A stretch of DNA of 61,001 nucleotides, taken from Arthrobacter sp. efr-133-R2A-120. GTDB taxonomy: Bacteria; Actinomycetota; Actinomycetes; Actinomycetales; Micrococcaceae. A program made the position numbers and the translations under genes. Within the stretch, counting starts at the first letter, position 1. The number at the start of each line of letters is the position of its first letter. The notes beneath the pieces are model-generated. The model was not told the DNA's origin, made no database searches, and saw only the letters and a program-made list of their open reading frames with translations. Shown here in pieces: positions 7,708 through 16,945 of the stretch. Location: positions 1-61,001 of the forward strand of contig NZ_JARVRF010000050.1 of assembly GCF_030209835.1 (NCBI RefSeq), given 5' to 3'.

Positions 7708-8183
7708 GCTGACGGCCCGCCGTTGACGCCGTTAGGATCTTCGCTCCCGCCGTTGCGGGCGTTCCCAGCGTGGGGCATTGCCGAGCCCGCTTCTTGAGCT
7801 TTCTCCGCCGCCCGTTGACCGGCAGCCCGCAGCACCACGGCCTCGAGTTCGTCTGTGCTGAGAAGCTCGGGGTGGAGGTGCTTGGTCCGGTACCCTGCCC
7901 GGCCCACCATGTGCGCAGACACGGGCACAGTCAGCAGTTGGAAAATCCAAGCGACCGCGAGGACCGGCCAAACCCACCATTCGCGCATCTGCAGCCCCAT
8001 GGCCGCCAAGACAAGGAACAGCCCCAGCACTTGGGGCTTGGTAGCTGCATGCATGCGGCTCATGAGGTCCGGGAACCGCAACAGTCCAATTGCCGCGCCC
8101 AATGACATCAGGGCACCAACAATCAGCAGTACCGCGGTGACGGCATCGATGACGGCGTCCGCTCCGGTGGCGTTAGGAGTCAT
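7704..8183 (-). CDS. mrpG: Mrp Na+/H+ antiporter subunit G
   Basis: 159 aa. Three hydrophobic helices with the MnhG/PhaG pattern (GLLRFPDLMSRMHAATKPQVLGLFLVLAAMG) in the first 110 residues, then a polar Ala/Gly/Asn-rich tail longer than in most MrpG proteins. Last gene of the mrp operon; its start overlaps the end of mrpF by 11 nt. Small accessory subunit of the multi-protein antiporter in the membrane. Confidence 0.93.
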   Translation of the reverse strand: MTPNATGADAVIDAVTAVLLIVGALMSLGAAIGLLRFPDLMSRMHAATKPQVLGLFLVLAAMGLQMREWWVWPVLAVAWIFQLLTVPVSAHMVGRAGYRTKHLHPELLSTDELEAVVLRAAGQRAAEKAQEAGSAMPHAGNARNGGSEDPNGVNGGPSA

Positions 8184-8451
8184 TGACTTGTCCCCTCCGG
8201 TCGGCCACGAAGCGGGCCACCGTCACCGATCCGATGAACCCGATCAGCGTCAGCGCGACGAGCAGCACGAGGTTGTTGAGGTGCCTGTTGACGGCCATGT
8301 CGATGGCCAGCGCGGCCCCCAGTATGGCGAGCAGCACGTCTGAGGCGAGCACCCGGTCCAGCAATGAAGGCCCGACGGCGATCCTGTAGATCGCGCCTGC
8401 CGCCGCGAGGCTAAGAATCACCGCCGTGACGATCAGCACGATGTCTTTCAT
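8173..8451 (-). CDS. mrpF: Mrp Na+/H+ antiporter subunit F
   Basis: 92-aa membrane protein with three helices and the MrpF motif RVLASDVLLA, including the conserved Asp in the second helix. Start overlaps the mrpE stop by four bases (ATGA). Part of the antiporter that exports Na+ (or other monovalent cations) in exchange for protons. Confidence 0.93.
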   Translation of the reverse strand: MKDIVLIVTAVILSLAAAGAIYRIAVGPSLLDRVLASDVLLAILGAALAIDMAVNRHLNNLVLLVALTLIGFIGSVTVARFVADRRGQVNDS

Positions 8452-9014
8452 GAGCCGGCTCCCCTCGTTGCAGGCCAGCCTTCGGCCTGGAGTGCGTCCA
8501 ATTCCGTGCGGGTACCCATGATCCGGATCAACGAGGCCTCCGTGTCCTGGACTTCCTTGCGCAGCTTGGCGGTGTCCACATCGTTGCGGACATTGAGCCC
8601 GTGGATATAGAGCGTGGACGTCGAGCGGTCCACCTCCACCACCAGGGAACCCGGAATCAGCGAAATCACGTGCCCTGTTGCGGTCACCATGAGGTCGGAG
8701 TGGCTACGCAGGGGAACCGCGACGACGGCGTTGGTTACCGAGGGGCCCCGGAAGACCGCCAAGTACATGACCTGGAAACTCGCGGCCACCACTTTGCCAA
8801 GGAACACGACGGCGAAAGGAATGGCCCGCAGCACGTTGAATCGTCCGCTGAGCTCCACTGGAGGCAAGTAGAAGACCCTGGCTACCACCACCGCGATCAG
8901 CGCACCGAACACCAGGTTGCCGGGGCTGAAGTCCCGCCAAAGCGCACCCCAAACGACCACCAGCCAGACCAGCAGGGGCAACTCGGTGCGGAACGAAATC
9001 CGCTTGCGGCTCAC
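8448..9014 (-). CDS. mrpE: Mrp Na+/H+ antiporter subunit E
   Basis: 188 aa. N-terminal helices (LPLLVWLVVVWGALWRDFSP) followed by the cytoplasmic domain with SLIPGSLVVEVD and LYIHGL, as in MrpE/MnhE. Overlaps mrpD by four bases at its start and mrpF by four at its stop. Needed for assembly or stability of the Mrp complex. Confidence 0.93.
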   Translation of the reverse strand: MSRKRISFRTELPLLVWLVVVWGALWRDFSPGNLVFGALIAVVVARVFYLPPVELSGRFNVLRAIPFAVVFLGKVVAASFQVMYLAVFRGPSVTNAVVAVPLRSHSDLMVTATGHVISLIPGSLVVEVDRSTSTLYIHGLNVRNDVDTAKLRKEVQDTEASLIRIMGTRTELDALQAEGWPATRGAGS

Positions 9015-10612
9015 TTGCCACCTCCCTGCGGTACGGCCCCGGTGGGTGCGTCACCCTGCGGTGCCGCGATTCCTGGAACTTTGGCATTCCCGCCGAGCAC
9101 GGAATGAATGTACGCGGTACGGTCCAGCATCTGTTCCGCGGAGTTTCCGGCCAATTGGAACAGCGGACCGGCGAAGACTGTCAGCGCCACGCCAAAGACC
9201 ACCAGCGCGGCGGTTGGCCCCACCATGGTCCGCGGAAGCAGCCCGACGGCCGCCGTGTCTTTCAGGACGGCGGCAGGGTAATCCGCATCCTCCGGTTTCC
9301 GCCAGAATGCGCGGTTCCAGACGCGGGCAATTGCCAGCAACGTCAAGAGACTCGTGACCACGCCGCCCACCACCAAGGTAATGGCCAGTGGCGTCCCCAG
9401 GGCAATGCCTGCCTGGAGGAGTCCGAGCTTCCCCAAGAACCCGGAGAAGGGCGGGATTCCTGCGAGGTTCATGGCCGGAATGAAGAACAAGAGCGCGAGG
9501 AGCGGAGACAGCTTTGCGAGCCCACCCAGCCTGTCCACGGAGGAGCTCCCACCGCGGCGCTCAATCAAGCCAGTCACCAGGAACAAGCTCGTTTGGACCG
9601 TGATGTGGTGGGCCACATAGAAGACGGCGGCAGCCAGCCCGGCAACGGAAGACATGGCCAGCCCAAACACCATGTAGCCGATGTGGCTGACCAGGGTGAA
9701 GGAGAGTAATCGTTTGATGTCGCTCTGGGCTATGGCACCGAGAATGCCCACCAGCATGGTGAGGAGTGCAACCACCATCAACGGGGTATTCAAAGTATCG
9801 CCCGGGAAGAGAAGGGTCTCCGTCCGGACCATGGCGTAGACACCCACTTTGGTGAGCAAGCCGGCGAACACGGCTGTGACCGGTGCTGGCGCCGTCGGAT
9901 ACGAGTCCGGCAGCCAAAAGGACAGCGGGAACACGGCGGCTTTGATGCCGAATGCCACGAGCAGCATGACGTGAAGCAGGTTCCTGGTGCCCGGATCCAG
10001 TTCGGCCAACTTGATGGCGAGATCCGCCATGGTGATGGTCCCGGTGGCCCCGTAGATCATCGCGATGGCGATAAGGAACAACACCGAGGACACGACGGAA
10101 ACCACCACGTACGTGACCCCGGCGCGGATGCGCGGACCGGTGCCGCCCAAGGTCATGAGCACGTAGCTCGCCGTCAGCAAGATCTCGAAGCCGACGTACA
10201 GGTTGAAGAGGTCACCGGTGAGGAAGGCATTGGAGACGCCGGCCACCAGGATCAGGTAGGTCGGGTGGAAGATCGAGACCGGTGCCTCGCGGTCGCCGTC
10301 GGCCATGCCTTGGCCGGTGGCATAGACGAGCACGGCGAGGCTGATGACGGAGGAGACCACCAACATGAGCGAGGAGAACTGGTCTACCACCATCACCACG
10401 CCAAACGGCGGCTGCCAGCCGCCCAGAGTGACGGACGCGGTGCCTGTAGTCCATACCGAGGCAAGGAGCCAGCATTCCAGGAGCAAGGTAAGGGACAACA
10501 AAGCGATGCTGACCGCGCGTTGGGCCAGCGGGTTCCTGTTCAGGGCGAATGTCAGTGCGGCACCGAGGATGGGAAGTACGACGGCGAGCGGCGCCAGGCT
10601 GGCGATGTTCAC
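9011..10612 (-). CDS. mrpD: Mrp Na+/H+ antiporter subunit D
   Basis: 533-aa polytopic protein of the NuoL/M/N-like proton-transporter family. The conserved FGIKAAVFPLSFWLPDSYPTAPAPVTAVFAGLLTK-type core is present, with the Lys residues used in the proton path. One of the two large ion-translocating subunits of Mrp, paired with MrpA. ATGA overlaps on both sides indicate strict co-translation in the operon. Confidence 0.95.
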   Translation of the reverse strand: MNIASLAPLAVVLPILGAALTFALNRNPLAQRAVSIALLSLTLLLECWLLASVWTTGTASVTLGGWQPPFGVVMVVDQFSSLMLVVSSVISLAVLVYATGQGMADGDREAPVSIFHPTYLILVAGVSNAFLTGDLFNLYVGFEILLTASYVLMTLGGTGPRIRAGVTYVVVSVVSSVLFLIAIAMIYGATGTITMADLAIKLAELDPGTRNLLHVMLLVAFGIKAAVFPLSFWLPDSYPTAPAPVTAVFAGLLTKVGVYAMVRTETLLFPGDTLNTPLMVVALLTMLVGILGAIAQSDIKRLLSFTLVSHIGYMVFGLAMSSVAGLAAAVFYVAHHITVQTSLFLVTGLIERRGGSSSVDRLGGLAKLSPLLALLFFIPAMNLAGIPPFSGFLGKLGLLQAGIALGTPLAITLVVGGVVTSLLTLLAIARVWNRAFWRKPEDADYPAAVLKDTAAVGLLPRTMVGPTAALVVFGVALTVFAGPLFQLAGNSAEQMLDRTAYIHSVLGGNAKVPGIAAPQGDAPTGAVPQGGGK

Positions 10613-11064
10613 AGGGGGCCTCCTTCCTTGGCAGCTTCGGTGACTGCCGTGACCGGGAATTCGGATGTTTCCTCGGGAACCACCGAGTCGTCTTCGGCGT
10701 CAAAGCTGGGTGTCTTCGCGACGCGCCGGTCTTCGGCATCGTCCTGGATATCGTCCTGGCGTGCCAACGCCCAGGTCCGGTAGATGATGCCAAGCATGAA
10801 TGCCGTCACCGCGAAGGAAATCACGATCGACGTCAGGATCAACGCTTGCGGCAAAGGATCGTTGTAGTCGCGCGGATCCGTCGATTTGTTGAACAGCGGG
10901 GCAAGTCCGGCATAGCCACCCGTCGCGAGGATCAAAAGGTTGGTGGCGTTGGCCAGGAGCATGAGCCCCAGGAGGACGCGGGTCAGGCTGCGTTCCAGGA
11001 TCAAATAGATACCACAGGCGTAGAGCACTCCCATGACGATCAACAAGGTCAAGTTGACGCTCAT
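10609..11064 (-). CDS. mrpC: Mrp Na+/H+ antiporter subunit C
   Basis: 151 aa, NuoK-like, with three helices (LTLLIVMGVLYACGIYLIL; LLGLMLLANATNLLIL; ALILTSIVISFAVTAFMLGI) in the first 110 residues and a polar acidic tail of about 40 residues that many MrpC proteins lack. ATGA overlaps with mrpA and mrpD. Confidence 0.93.
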   Translation of the reverse strand: MSVNLTLLIVMGVLYACGIYLILERSLTRVLLGLMLLANATNLLILATGGYAGLAPLFNKSTDPRDYNDPLPQALILTSIVISFAVTAFMLGIIYRTWALARQDDIQDDAEDRRVAKTPSFDAEDDSVVPEETSEFPVTAVTEAAKEGGPL

Positions 11065-14000
11065 GGGGTCCCTTTCCCGGGCGAGGTGGTTGCCGACGTT
11101 GCGGTGGTTGCCGCCGTCGCAGTAGCCGCACGGGCTTCCGGCCGGGCGTCCCCTGAATCCCCCGCGTCTCCGCTGGCGGTCTCTTCGAAGTGTTCGTCGA
11201 TCTCGGCACCCAAGCTCCGCAGCACGTCCAGGGCAAGGCCTACGACAACGAGGTACACGCCGATGTCGAAGATCGTGGAGGTCACGAACTTGATGTCACC
11301 GAATAGCGGCAGCCAGAACTCGATGATGGCACTTTGGAACACTTGACCGCCCAGAAGCAACGGCACGAAGCCCGCCGCGGCCGCCGTCGCAAGCCCCGTT
11401 CCCAGCAGCATGCCGGCGCTGATCGGTGCGGCTTCCCGCAACTCGAACCGTCCGCCGGCCAAGTATCGGATGGTCAGGGCGAGCCCGGCAGTGAGTCCGC
11501 CGGCGAAGCCGCCTCCCGGAAGATTGTGTCCCGCCAGCAGCAGGTACACGGAGAAAACGATCATCGAGTGGAAAATCAGCCGCGTGACCACCTCGAAGAT
11601 GATGGAACGCCGTTCGGGTGCCAGGGTTCGGCCGGCCACGAGCCAGGGGTCTCTCAGGCTGCCCGCGAACTTGCGGACGAGTGCCAGCGAGGCATCGTCG
11701 CGCGAACTGCCCCCGGCGGCGGCGCGCCTTCCCACAGTGCCCTCGGGAATCGTGGAGGCCTTGTTGAGGCGCTCACCCCTGCTTCGGACAAAGATCAAGC
11801 TCGCGACGCCGGTAGCGGCGATTGCCAGCACCGAGATCTCACCGAACGTGTCCCACGCCCGGATGTCCACCAAAGTCACGTTGACCACATTGAGTCCCCC
11901 GCCGCCCTCGTAGGCCAGCCGGGGGAAGGAGAGCGACACAGGCTCGGCGATGCGTGCGCCCATCGCGTAGATCGCCACGAAGATCATGGTGACCGCGAAC
12001 GCCACACCGATAATGACGCGAACCACCCGGTATTTGCCGCCGGTGCGGTCCCGGAGCTCCGGAGGGAGGCTTCGCATCGCCAGCACGAAGGCCACCAGGA
12101 TGATGGTCTCCACCAGCATTTGCGTCAAGGCGAGGTCCGGTGCTCCCTGCAACGCGAACATGAGCGCGATGCCGTAGCCGGTGACGGACACCATCAGCAC
12201 GGCGAGGAAGCGCTTATTGGCGCGAACTGCGGCCAGCGCGCCAACAACGATTCCTGCCGCGGCGATGAGCTGAAGCGGCGAATTCGGGTCGATCAGGAAG
12301 AGACCGCCCGGGAGCGGCTTGTTGGCCACGATAAGTGCCGTGAGCGGGACGGCGAAAGCCACCGTGAGAATGACCGCCAGGTAGAAATAGAGGGAACCGC
12401 GCTGCGTGCGCCCGGTGACCCACACGGCGACGTCGTCCAACGCCCCGATGGTGCGCTGGTAGGCACGATCGCCATCCACCCAGTCCGGGACACGGCCCTG
12501 CGCCCGGGACACGTGGTTACGGGCGTAGAACATCACGACGCCGGCCGCGAACGTCAGGGCGGTCAGTCCCAAGGCGGGCGTCAGTCCGTGCCACAGCGCG
12601 AGGTGGCTGGCGCTGGCTGCGTTTGTTGCGGCTGCGCTTGTTCCGGCAGCGGGTTCCACAAAAAGCGCCGCATACGGCTGGATCCAACCGTCAACGGGAT
12701 CCGGCCACAGACCGTACACGATGGTGAGGAAGCTCAGGATGGCCGGCGCCGCCAGGAACGATGGCTGTATGGCTTTGAAGGGAGTCCGGTCCACGCCCGG
12801 TTTGGTGGCGAACGCACCCCACATGAAGCGGGCGCTGTAGGCGAACGTGAGGATGGACCCCAGCACCAAGCCGACTAGCAGGACCAGCCCCCACGGTTGC
12901 GAATCAGGGCCAGTACCGGAGTGATCAGTGCCGTAGTGGACGAACGCCTCGAACACGGATTCCTTGGCCACGAAACCCGCCAGCGGAGGTATGCCGGCCA
13001 TGGACGCGGCGGCGATGCCCGCCACGATGGCGAGCGCCCGCGAGGACTTGTACACACCCGAGAGTTTGCGGATATCGCGCGTGCCGGATTGGTGGTCGAT
13101 GATGCCCACTACCAGGAACAATGCGGCCTTGAAGAGTCCGTGCGCCAGCAACAGCGCGAGGCCGGCCAGTGCGGCGTCGGGCCGGCCGAGGCCCACCACC
13201 ATCGTGAGGAAGCCGAGCTGACTGACGGTTCCATAGGCGAGGATGAGTTTGATGTCGGTCTGCCGGAGCGCCCGATAGCCGCCCACCAGCATCGTCGCAA
13301 GGCCGAGCCCGAGCACCAGCGGCAACCAGTAGGGGCTCTCGCTGAATCCCGGAGCCAGGCGGGCCACGATGTAGATACCGGCCTTCACCATTGCCGCTGC
13401 GTGCAGGTAGGCGCTCACAGGGGTGGGTGCGGCCATGGCGCCCGGGAGCCAGAAGTGGAAGGGGACCAGCGCGGATTTGGTAATCGCCCCCACCAGGATG
13501 AGTACGACGGCGGCAGCAACTGCCCCCTGGGCCGGTCCCGTGACGAGGGTGGCCGCTTGAGTCATGATCGCCGAAATCCGGTATGTTCCGGCTGCCTGGC
13601 CCAGAATGATGAGGCCGACGAGCATGGCCAGGCCGCCAGCGGTGGTGACCATGAGGGCTTGCAAGGCCGAGCGTCGGGCGGCGAGGCGGGTGCGGGCGTA
13701 GCCGATCAGGAGGTAGGACAGGACGGTGGTGAGTTCCCAGAAGATGAACATCATCAGGAGGTCGTCCGCCGTCACCAGTCCGAACATCGCCCCCGCGAAG
13801 GCAAGTAGTTGGGCCCCGAACCCGCCAAGGCCCGCATCCTTGTTCTTGAAGTACCGGGCGCAATAGACCAGGACCAACGCGCCGACACCCAGGACCAGCA
13901 AGGACATTACCCAGGCCAAAACGTCCATGCGGAAGGCGAATTCAAGCTTGAGGTTGGGAATCCACGGGAGGACTTCTTCGATGAAGCCGCCGCTGGGGTC

Positions 14001-14162
14001 CCCGCCTTTTCCGGGATAGACCCGGTCATACTGCAGGATCAGCCAGATGAAAGCGATGGTGGGAACCGCCGCGAGGACATAGAAGGCATTCCGCTGAAGT
14101 TTCCGGAAGATCCAGGGCGCCACAGTTGCCGCTGCAAAGGTCACGGCAAGAACTGTGATCAC
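11061..14162 (-). CDS. mrpA: Mrp Na+/H+ antiporter subunit A with fused MrpB domain
   Basis: 1033-aa membrane protein, first gene of the operon. The NuoL-like half holds the proton-path residues Glu143 (FWELTT), Lys229 and Lys260 (the SALVPFHFWLPGAMAAPTP to AAAMVKAG region). The C-terminal part, from about residue 870, is a complete MrpB/MnhB domain (VFSVYLLLAGHNLPGGGFAGG; FDIGVYLVVVGLALD). The operon therefore has all seven functions in six genes, the group-1 actinobacterial form with A and B joined. The start is a GTG at 14162 with GGAG seven bases upstream. It supports Na+ tolerance and pH homeostasis. Confidence 0.95.
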   Translation of the reverse strand: MITVLAVTFAAATVAPWIFRKLQRNAFYVLAAVPTIAFIWLILQYDRVYPGKGGDPSGGFIEEVLPWIPNLKLEFAFRMDVLAWVMSLLVLGVGALVLVYCARYFKNKDAGLGGFGAQLLAFAGAMFGLVTADDLLMMFIFWELTTVLSYLLIGYARTRLAARRSALQALMVTTAGGLAMLVGLIILGQAAGTYRISAIMTQAATLVTGPAQGAVAAAVVLILVGAITKSALVPFHFWLPGAMAAPTPVSAYLHAAAMVKAGIYIVARLAPGFSESPYWLPLVLGLGLATMLVGGYRALRQTDIKLILAYGTVSQLGFLTMVVGLGRPDAALAGLALLLAHGLFKAALFLVVGIIDHQSGTRDIRKLSGVYKSSRALAIVAGIAAASMAGIPPLAGFVAKESVFEAFVHYGTDHSGTGPDSQPWGLVLLVGLVLGSILTFAYSARFMWGAFATKPGVDRTPFKAIQPSFLAAPAILSFLTIVYGLWPDPVDGWIQPYAALFVEPAAGTSAAATNAASASHLALWHGLTPALGLTALTFAAGVVMFYARNHVSRAQGRVPDWVDGDRAYQRTIGALDDVAVWVTGRTQRGSLYFYLAVILTVAFAVPLTALIVANKPLPGGLFLIDPNSPLQLIAAAGIVVGALAAVRANKRFLAVLMVSVTGYGIALMFALQGAPDLALTQMLVETIILVAFVLAMRSLPPELRDRTGGKYRVVRVIIGVAFAVTMIFVAIYAMGARIAEPVSLSFPRLAYEGGGGLNVVNVTLVDIRAWDTFGEISVLAIAATGVASLIFVRSRGERLNKASTIPEGTVGRRAAAGGSSRDDASLALVRKFAGSLRDPWLVAGRTLAPERRSIIFEVVTRLIFHSMIVFSVYLLLAGHNLPGGGFAGGLTAGLALTIRYLAGGRFELREAAPISAGMLLGTGLATAAAAGFVPLLLGGQVFQSAIIEFWLPLFGDIKFVTSTIFDIGVYLVVVGLALDVLRSLGAEIDEHFEETASGDAGDSGDARPEARAATATAATTATSATTSPGKGTP

Positions 14163-14235
14163 TGGAATCTCCGCAAAGTCAGGAATGAATTGTCAAAAGT
14201 TGGAGCAGGCGGTCAAACGTTGGGTTCGGTGCAGG

Positions 14236-14241
14236 TAGTTT
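14236..14241 (+). promoter_or_regulatory. -10 box of a probable leaderless transcript (UMF1 MFS gene)
   Basis: TAGTTT ends seven bases before the ATG at 14249 and no SD is present, so transcription probably begins at the start codon. The -35 is weak. The 86-nt gap also has to hold the divergent mrp promoter. Confidence 0.5.
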
Positions 14242-14248
14242 ATCAACC

Positions 14249-15652
14249 ATGAACATGGCAACTGCGCCTGAGGCCCCGCACCCGGCATCCGAGCTTGCTT
14301 CAGGGCCCGCCCTGTCGAACAAGGGCCAGATCCTTGCCTGGGCATCCTGGGATTGGGGTTCCGCGGCCTTTAACGCCGTGATGACCACCTTCGTGTTTAC
14401 CGTCTATCTGACATCCAAGGCCTTTGGCGGGGAAGACTCCGCATCGGCGGCGTTGGGTGCCGCGTTGGCGATTGCCGGCGTCGCGATTGCCCTGCTGGCA
14501 CCGGTCACGGGTCAACGCTCCGATTCCGGTGGCCGCCGGAAACTGTGGCTCGGGGTCAACACCGCGCTCGTGGCCGTCCTCACAGGCTCGTGTTTCTTCG
14601 TTTTCCCCAAGCCCGAGTTCCTGCTTCTGGGCGTCTCGTTGATTGCGCTCGGCAATGTGTTTTTCGAGTTCGCCGGGGTCAATTACAACGCCATGCTGGC
14701 CCAGATCTCCACGCCCGCCAATATCGGCAAAGTGAGTGGCTTCGGCTGGGGAATGGGATACCTGGGCGGAATTGTCGCGCTGCTCGTGGTGCTGCAGCTT
14801 TTCGTCCAGCCGTCTTTTGAGTGGTTCGGAGCCTCCACCCAGGACAGCCTTAATATCAGGCTCGTGGCTGTCTTCTCCGCACTCTGGTTCTTCATCTTCG
14901 CGCTACCGGTCCTGTTCGCGGTGCCGGAGCTCTCCGTCAAGAAGGCGGAATCCCGGCTCGGGTTCCTGGCCTCCTACGGTTTGCTGGTCCGCCGGATCAA
15001 GGCCATCTATCGAACCAGCCCGCACACCATCTACTTCCTGCTCGCGAGCGCCATCTTCCGCGACGGCCTGGCGGCGGTTTTCACCTTTGGCGGGGTCATT
15101 GCTGCCGGGACTTTTGGATTCGAGCTCAAGCAAGTCATCTTCTTCGCGATTTTCGGCAATGTGGTGGCAGCCGTTGGAGCCATGATCGGCGGATTCCTGG
15201 ACGACAGGATCGGGCCGAAGGCCGTCATCGTCATTTCCCTCATGGGACTCCTGGTCGCCGGGACAGTGATCCTGGTGCTTGGAAACGGCGACTACGTGTT
15301 CTTCGGGTCCCATTGGGCAGGCAGCACGACGTTCTGGGTATTCGGACTGTTCCTGTGCCTCTTCGTGGGACCGGCGCAAGCTTCCTCCCGCGCTTACCTC
15401 GCGAGGCTCGCGCCGGACGGCGAATCCGGCGAACTGTTCGGGCTCTACGCCACCACCGGCAGGGCGGTGAGCTTCCTGGCGCCGGCTCTGTTCACCCTAT
15501 GCATCACCGTGGCCACGCCCCTGGTTGCCCCAGGCGCGGCTCAACGCTGGGGGATCCTGGGCATCATGGTGGTGCTCCTGGCCGGCCTGCTGGTGATCCT
15601 GCCGGTCAAGTCGCCCAACAAGACGGAAATCGCCATTGTTCCCCTGAGCTGA
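14249..15652 (+). CDS. MFS transporter of the UMF1 / Atg22-like family
   Basis: 467 aa, about 12 transmembrane helices. Begins with a polar 25-residue tail and then the family pattern ILAWASWDWGSAAFNAVMTTFVFTVYL; ends with helices followed by a short polar tail. UMF1 proteins are related to the yeast vacuolar amino-acid effluxer Atg22; bacterial substrates are unknown. The gene stands alone between the mrp operon and the nag cluster, and is probably leaderless. Confidence 0.85.
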   Translation: MNMATAPEAPHPASELASGPALSNKGQILAWASWDWGSAAFNAVMTTFVFTVYLTSKAFGGEDSASAALGAALAIAGVAIALLAPVTGQRSDSGGRRKLWLGVNTALVAVLTGSCFFVFPKPEFLLLGVSLIALGNVFFEFAGVNYNAMLAQISTPANIGKVSGFGWGMGYLGGIVALLVVLQLFVQPSFEWFGASTQDSLNIRLVAVFSALWFFIFALPVLFAVPELSVKKAESRLGFLASYGLLVRRIKAIYRTSPHTIYFLLASAIFRDGLAAVFTFGGVIAAGTFGFELKQVIFFAIFGNVVAAVGAMIGGFLDDRIGPKAVIVISLMGLLVAGTVILVLGNGDYVFFGSHWAGSTTFWVFGLFLCLFVGPAQASSRAYLARLAPDGESGELFGLYATTGRAVSFLAPALFTLCITVATPLVAPGAAQRWGILGIMVVLLAGLLVILPVKSPNKTEIAIVPLS

Positions 15653-15705
15653 CAGATGGGCGCCTTGATTCCACATAATCTGCCGAAAACCCTTGATCTT
15701 TGATT

Positions 15706-15724
15706 GTTAGTAGAGTTTACTAAC
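15706..15724. promoter_or_regulatory. ROK-type operator in front of the nag cluster
   Basis: GTTAGTA and TACTAAC form a 7-bp palindrome around a five-base centre, four bases before the ATG of the ROK regulator. ROK regulators such as NagC and Mlc bind AT-rich palindromes of this TTAGTA/TACTAA type. Its location over the probable -10/start region suggests autorepression and control of the downstream nag genes. Confidence 0.65.
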
Positions 15725-15728
15725 TCAC

Positions 15729-16880
15729 ATGGAAGCCCTTCGAGACCGCCAGCGCACCGATCGAACAAGCGCAGCGACCCTGCCTTCCGACGGGCGCGCC
15801 CACAACCTCTCCTTGGTGCGCCAGACGCTCCACTCGGCAGGGGCGATGAGCCGCGCGGAACTCTCCCGGACCCTGGGCCTGACCCGTGTCACAGTATCCG
15901 ACCTCGTCTCGGACCTCCTGGAACGCGGCCATGTGGTGGAGCTGGGGCACTCTGATGAAGTCCGCCCCGGCAAGCCGGCCATCCTGGTGGACATCAATCG
16001 CCAAGGCCTTCAGGTGATCGGCGTGGATTTGGCCGAAAATTCCGTGCTGCGCGCCGCTGTCCTGGACCTTGACGGCAACATCCTCGAACGTGTGGAACGC
16101 TCCCTCTCCGATGAGACAGGCCTGGACGTCGTCAACCAGGTCCTCGAACTCGCTTCGGCGGCCGTCGGACGGGCCAACGCCACACTGCTGGGGATCGGCG
16201 TCGGGACCCCAGGCATCGTCAATGCGGACGGCGTGGTCACCACGGCCCCCAACTTCGGATGGAAGGACGTCGCCCTACGCGATCTCCTCCAGGAACGCAC
16301 TGGCTTGCCGACCCTCGTCTCCAACGACGCCGACGCCGCAGTCCATGCGGACCACACCTTCGGCGGCGGCAGTGACGACGAAGTCCTCGTGAAAATCGGC
16401 CGCGGTGTCGGTTCAGGGCTCATAGTAGGCGGCAGGCGTGCCCGGGGCGCCCACTCCGCGGCGGGCGAAATCGGCCACGTCACGGTCGGCACCGACGGCG
16501 GGGCCATGTGCAAGTGCGGCAAAACAGGCTGCCTCGAAACCTGGATGTCCGTCCCCAGCCTCGAACGGGCCCTGGCCGAAGCAGCGGCGAGCTCCGAACC
16601 GGAGGCCGCGGCCGACGTCGTTCTCCGGGAAGCAGGCGAGCGGCTCGCCATCGCCCTCGCACCCGTGGTTGGCGCCCTCGATTTGGGCGAAGTGGTCCTC
16701 AGCGGACCCCGGGAGCTTTTGGAAGGTTCCCTTCTCAACGCCGTCCAGCAGACCCTGCTTGAGCGGCTCTTGCACCAGGACCCTTCACCGGTGTCCGTCC
16801 GTCTCGCCGCAGATGCACAGGACATTGTCCTGCGCGGAGCCGCCGTGATGGTCCTCTGGAACCAGCTTGGTGTGGCCTAA
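15729..16880 (+). CDS. ROK family transcriptional regulator, probable NagC-type
   Basis: 383 aa. Residues about 25-85 form a winged HTH (AMSRAELSRTLGLTRVTVSDLVSDLLERG). The rest is a ROK/sugar-kinase-like domain with GIGVGTPGIV, EIGHV and the zinc motif CKCGKTGCLE. It probably senses an amino sugar or its phosphate and represses the two downstream genes (nagZ-like, nagB), all on one strand. No SD is evident; the ATG lies just after the operator and the transcript may be leaderless. Confidence 0.85.
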   Translation: MEALRDRQRTDRTSAATLPSDGRAHNLSLVRQTLHSAGAMSRAELSRTLGLTRVTVSDLVSDLLERGHVVELGHSDEVRPGKPAILVDINRQGLQVIGVDLAENSVLRAAVLDLDGNILERVERSLSDETGLDVVNQVLELASAAVGRANATLLGIGVGTPGIVNADGVVTTAPNFGWKDVALRDLLQERTGLPTLVSNDADAAVHADHTFGGGSDDEVLVKIGRGVGSGLIVGGRRARGAHSAAGEIGHVTVGTDGGAMCKCGKTGCLETWMSVPSLERALAEAAASSEPEAAADVVLREAGERLAIALAPVVGALDLGEVVLSGPRELLEGSLLNAVQQTLLERLLHQDPSPVSVRLAADAQDIVLRGAAVMVLWNQLGVA

Positions 16881-16945
16881 GTGCCGCGCCTGCGCCTCTT
16901 CCAGCCCTGACTAGCCAGCCAAGCATCCCTTCGAAGGAGCCGGAC

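Noticed and set aside
11334..12878. Long plus-strand frame across mrpA
   Set aside because: Composition (His/Gln/Arg-rich, no motif) is typical of the reverse strand of a membrane protein; mrpA is certain.
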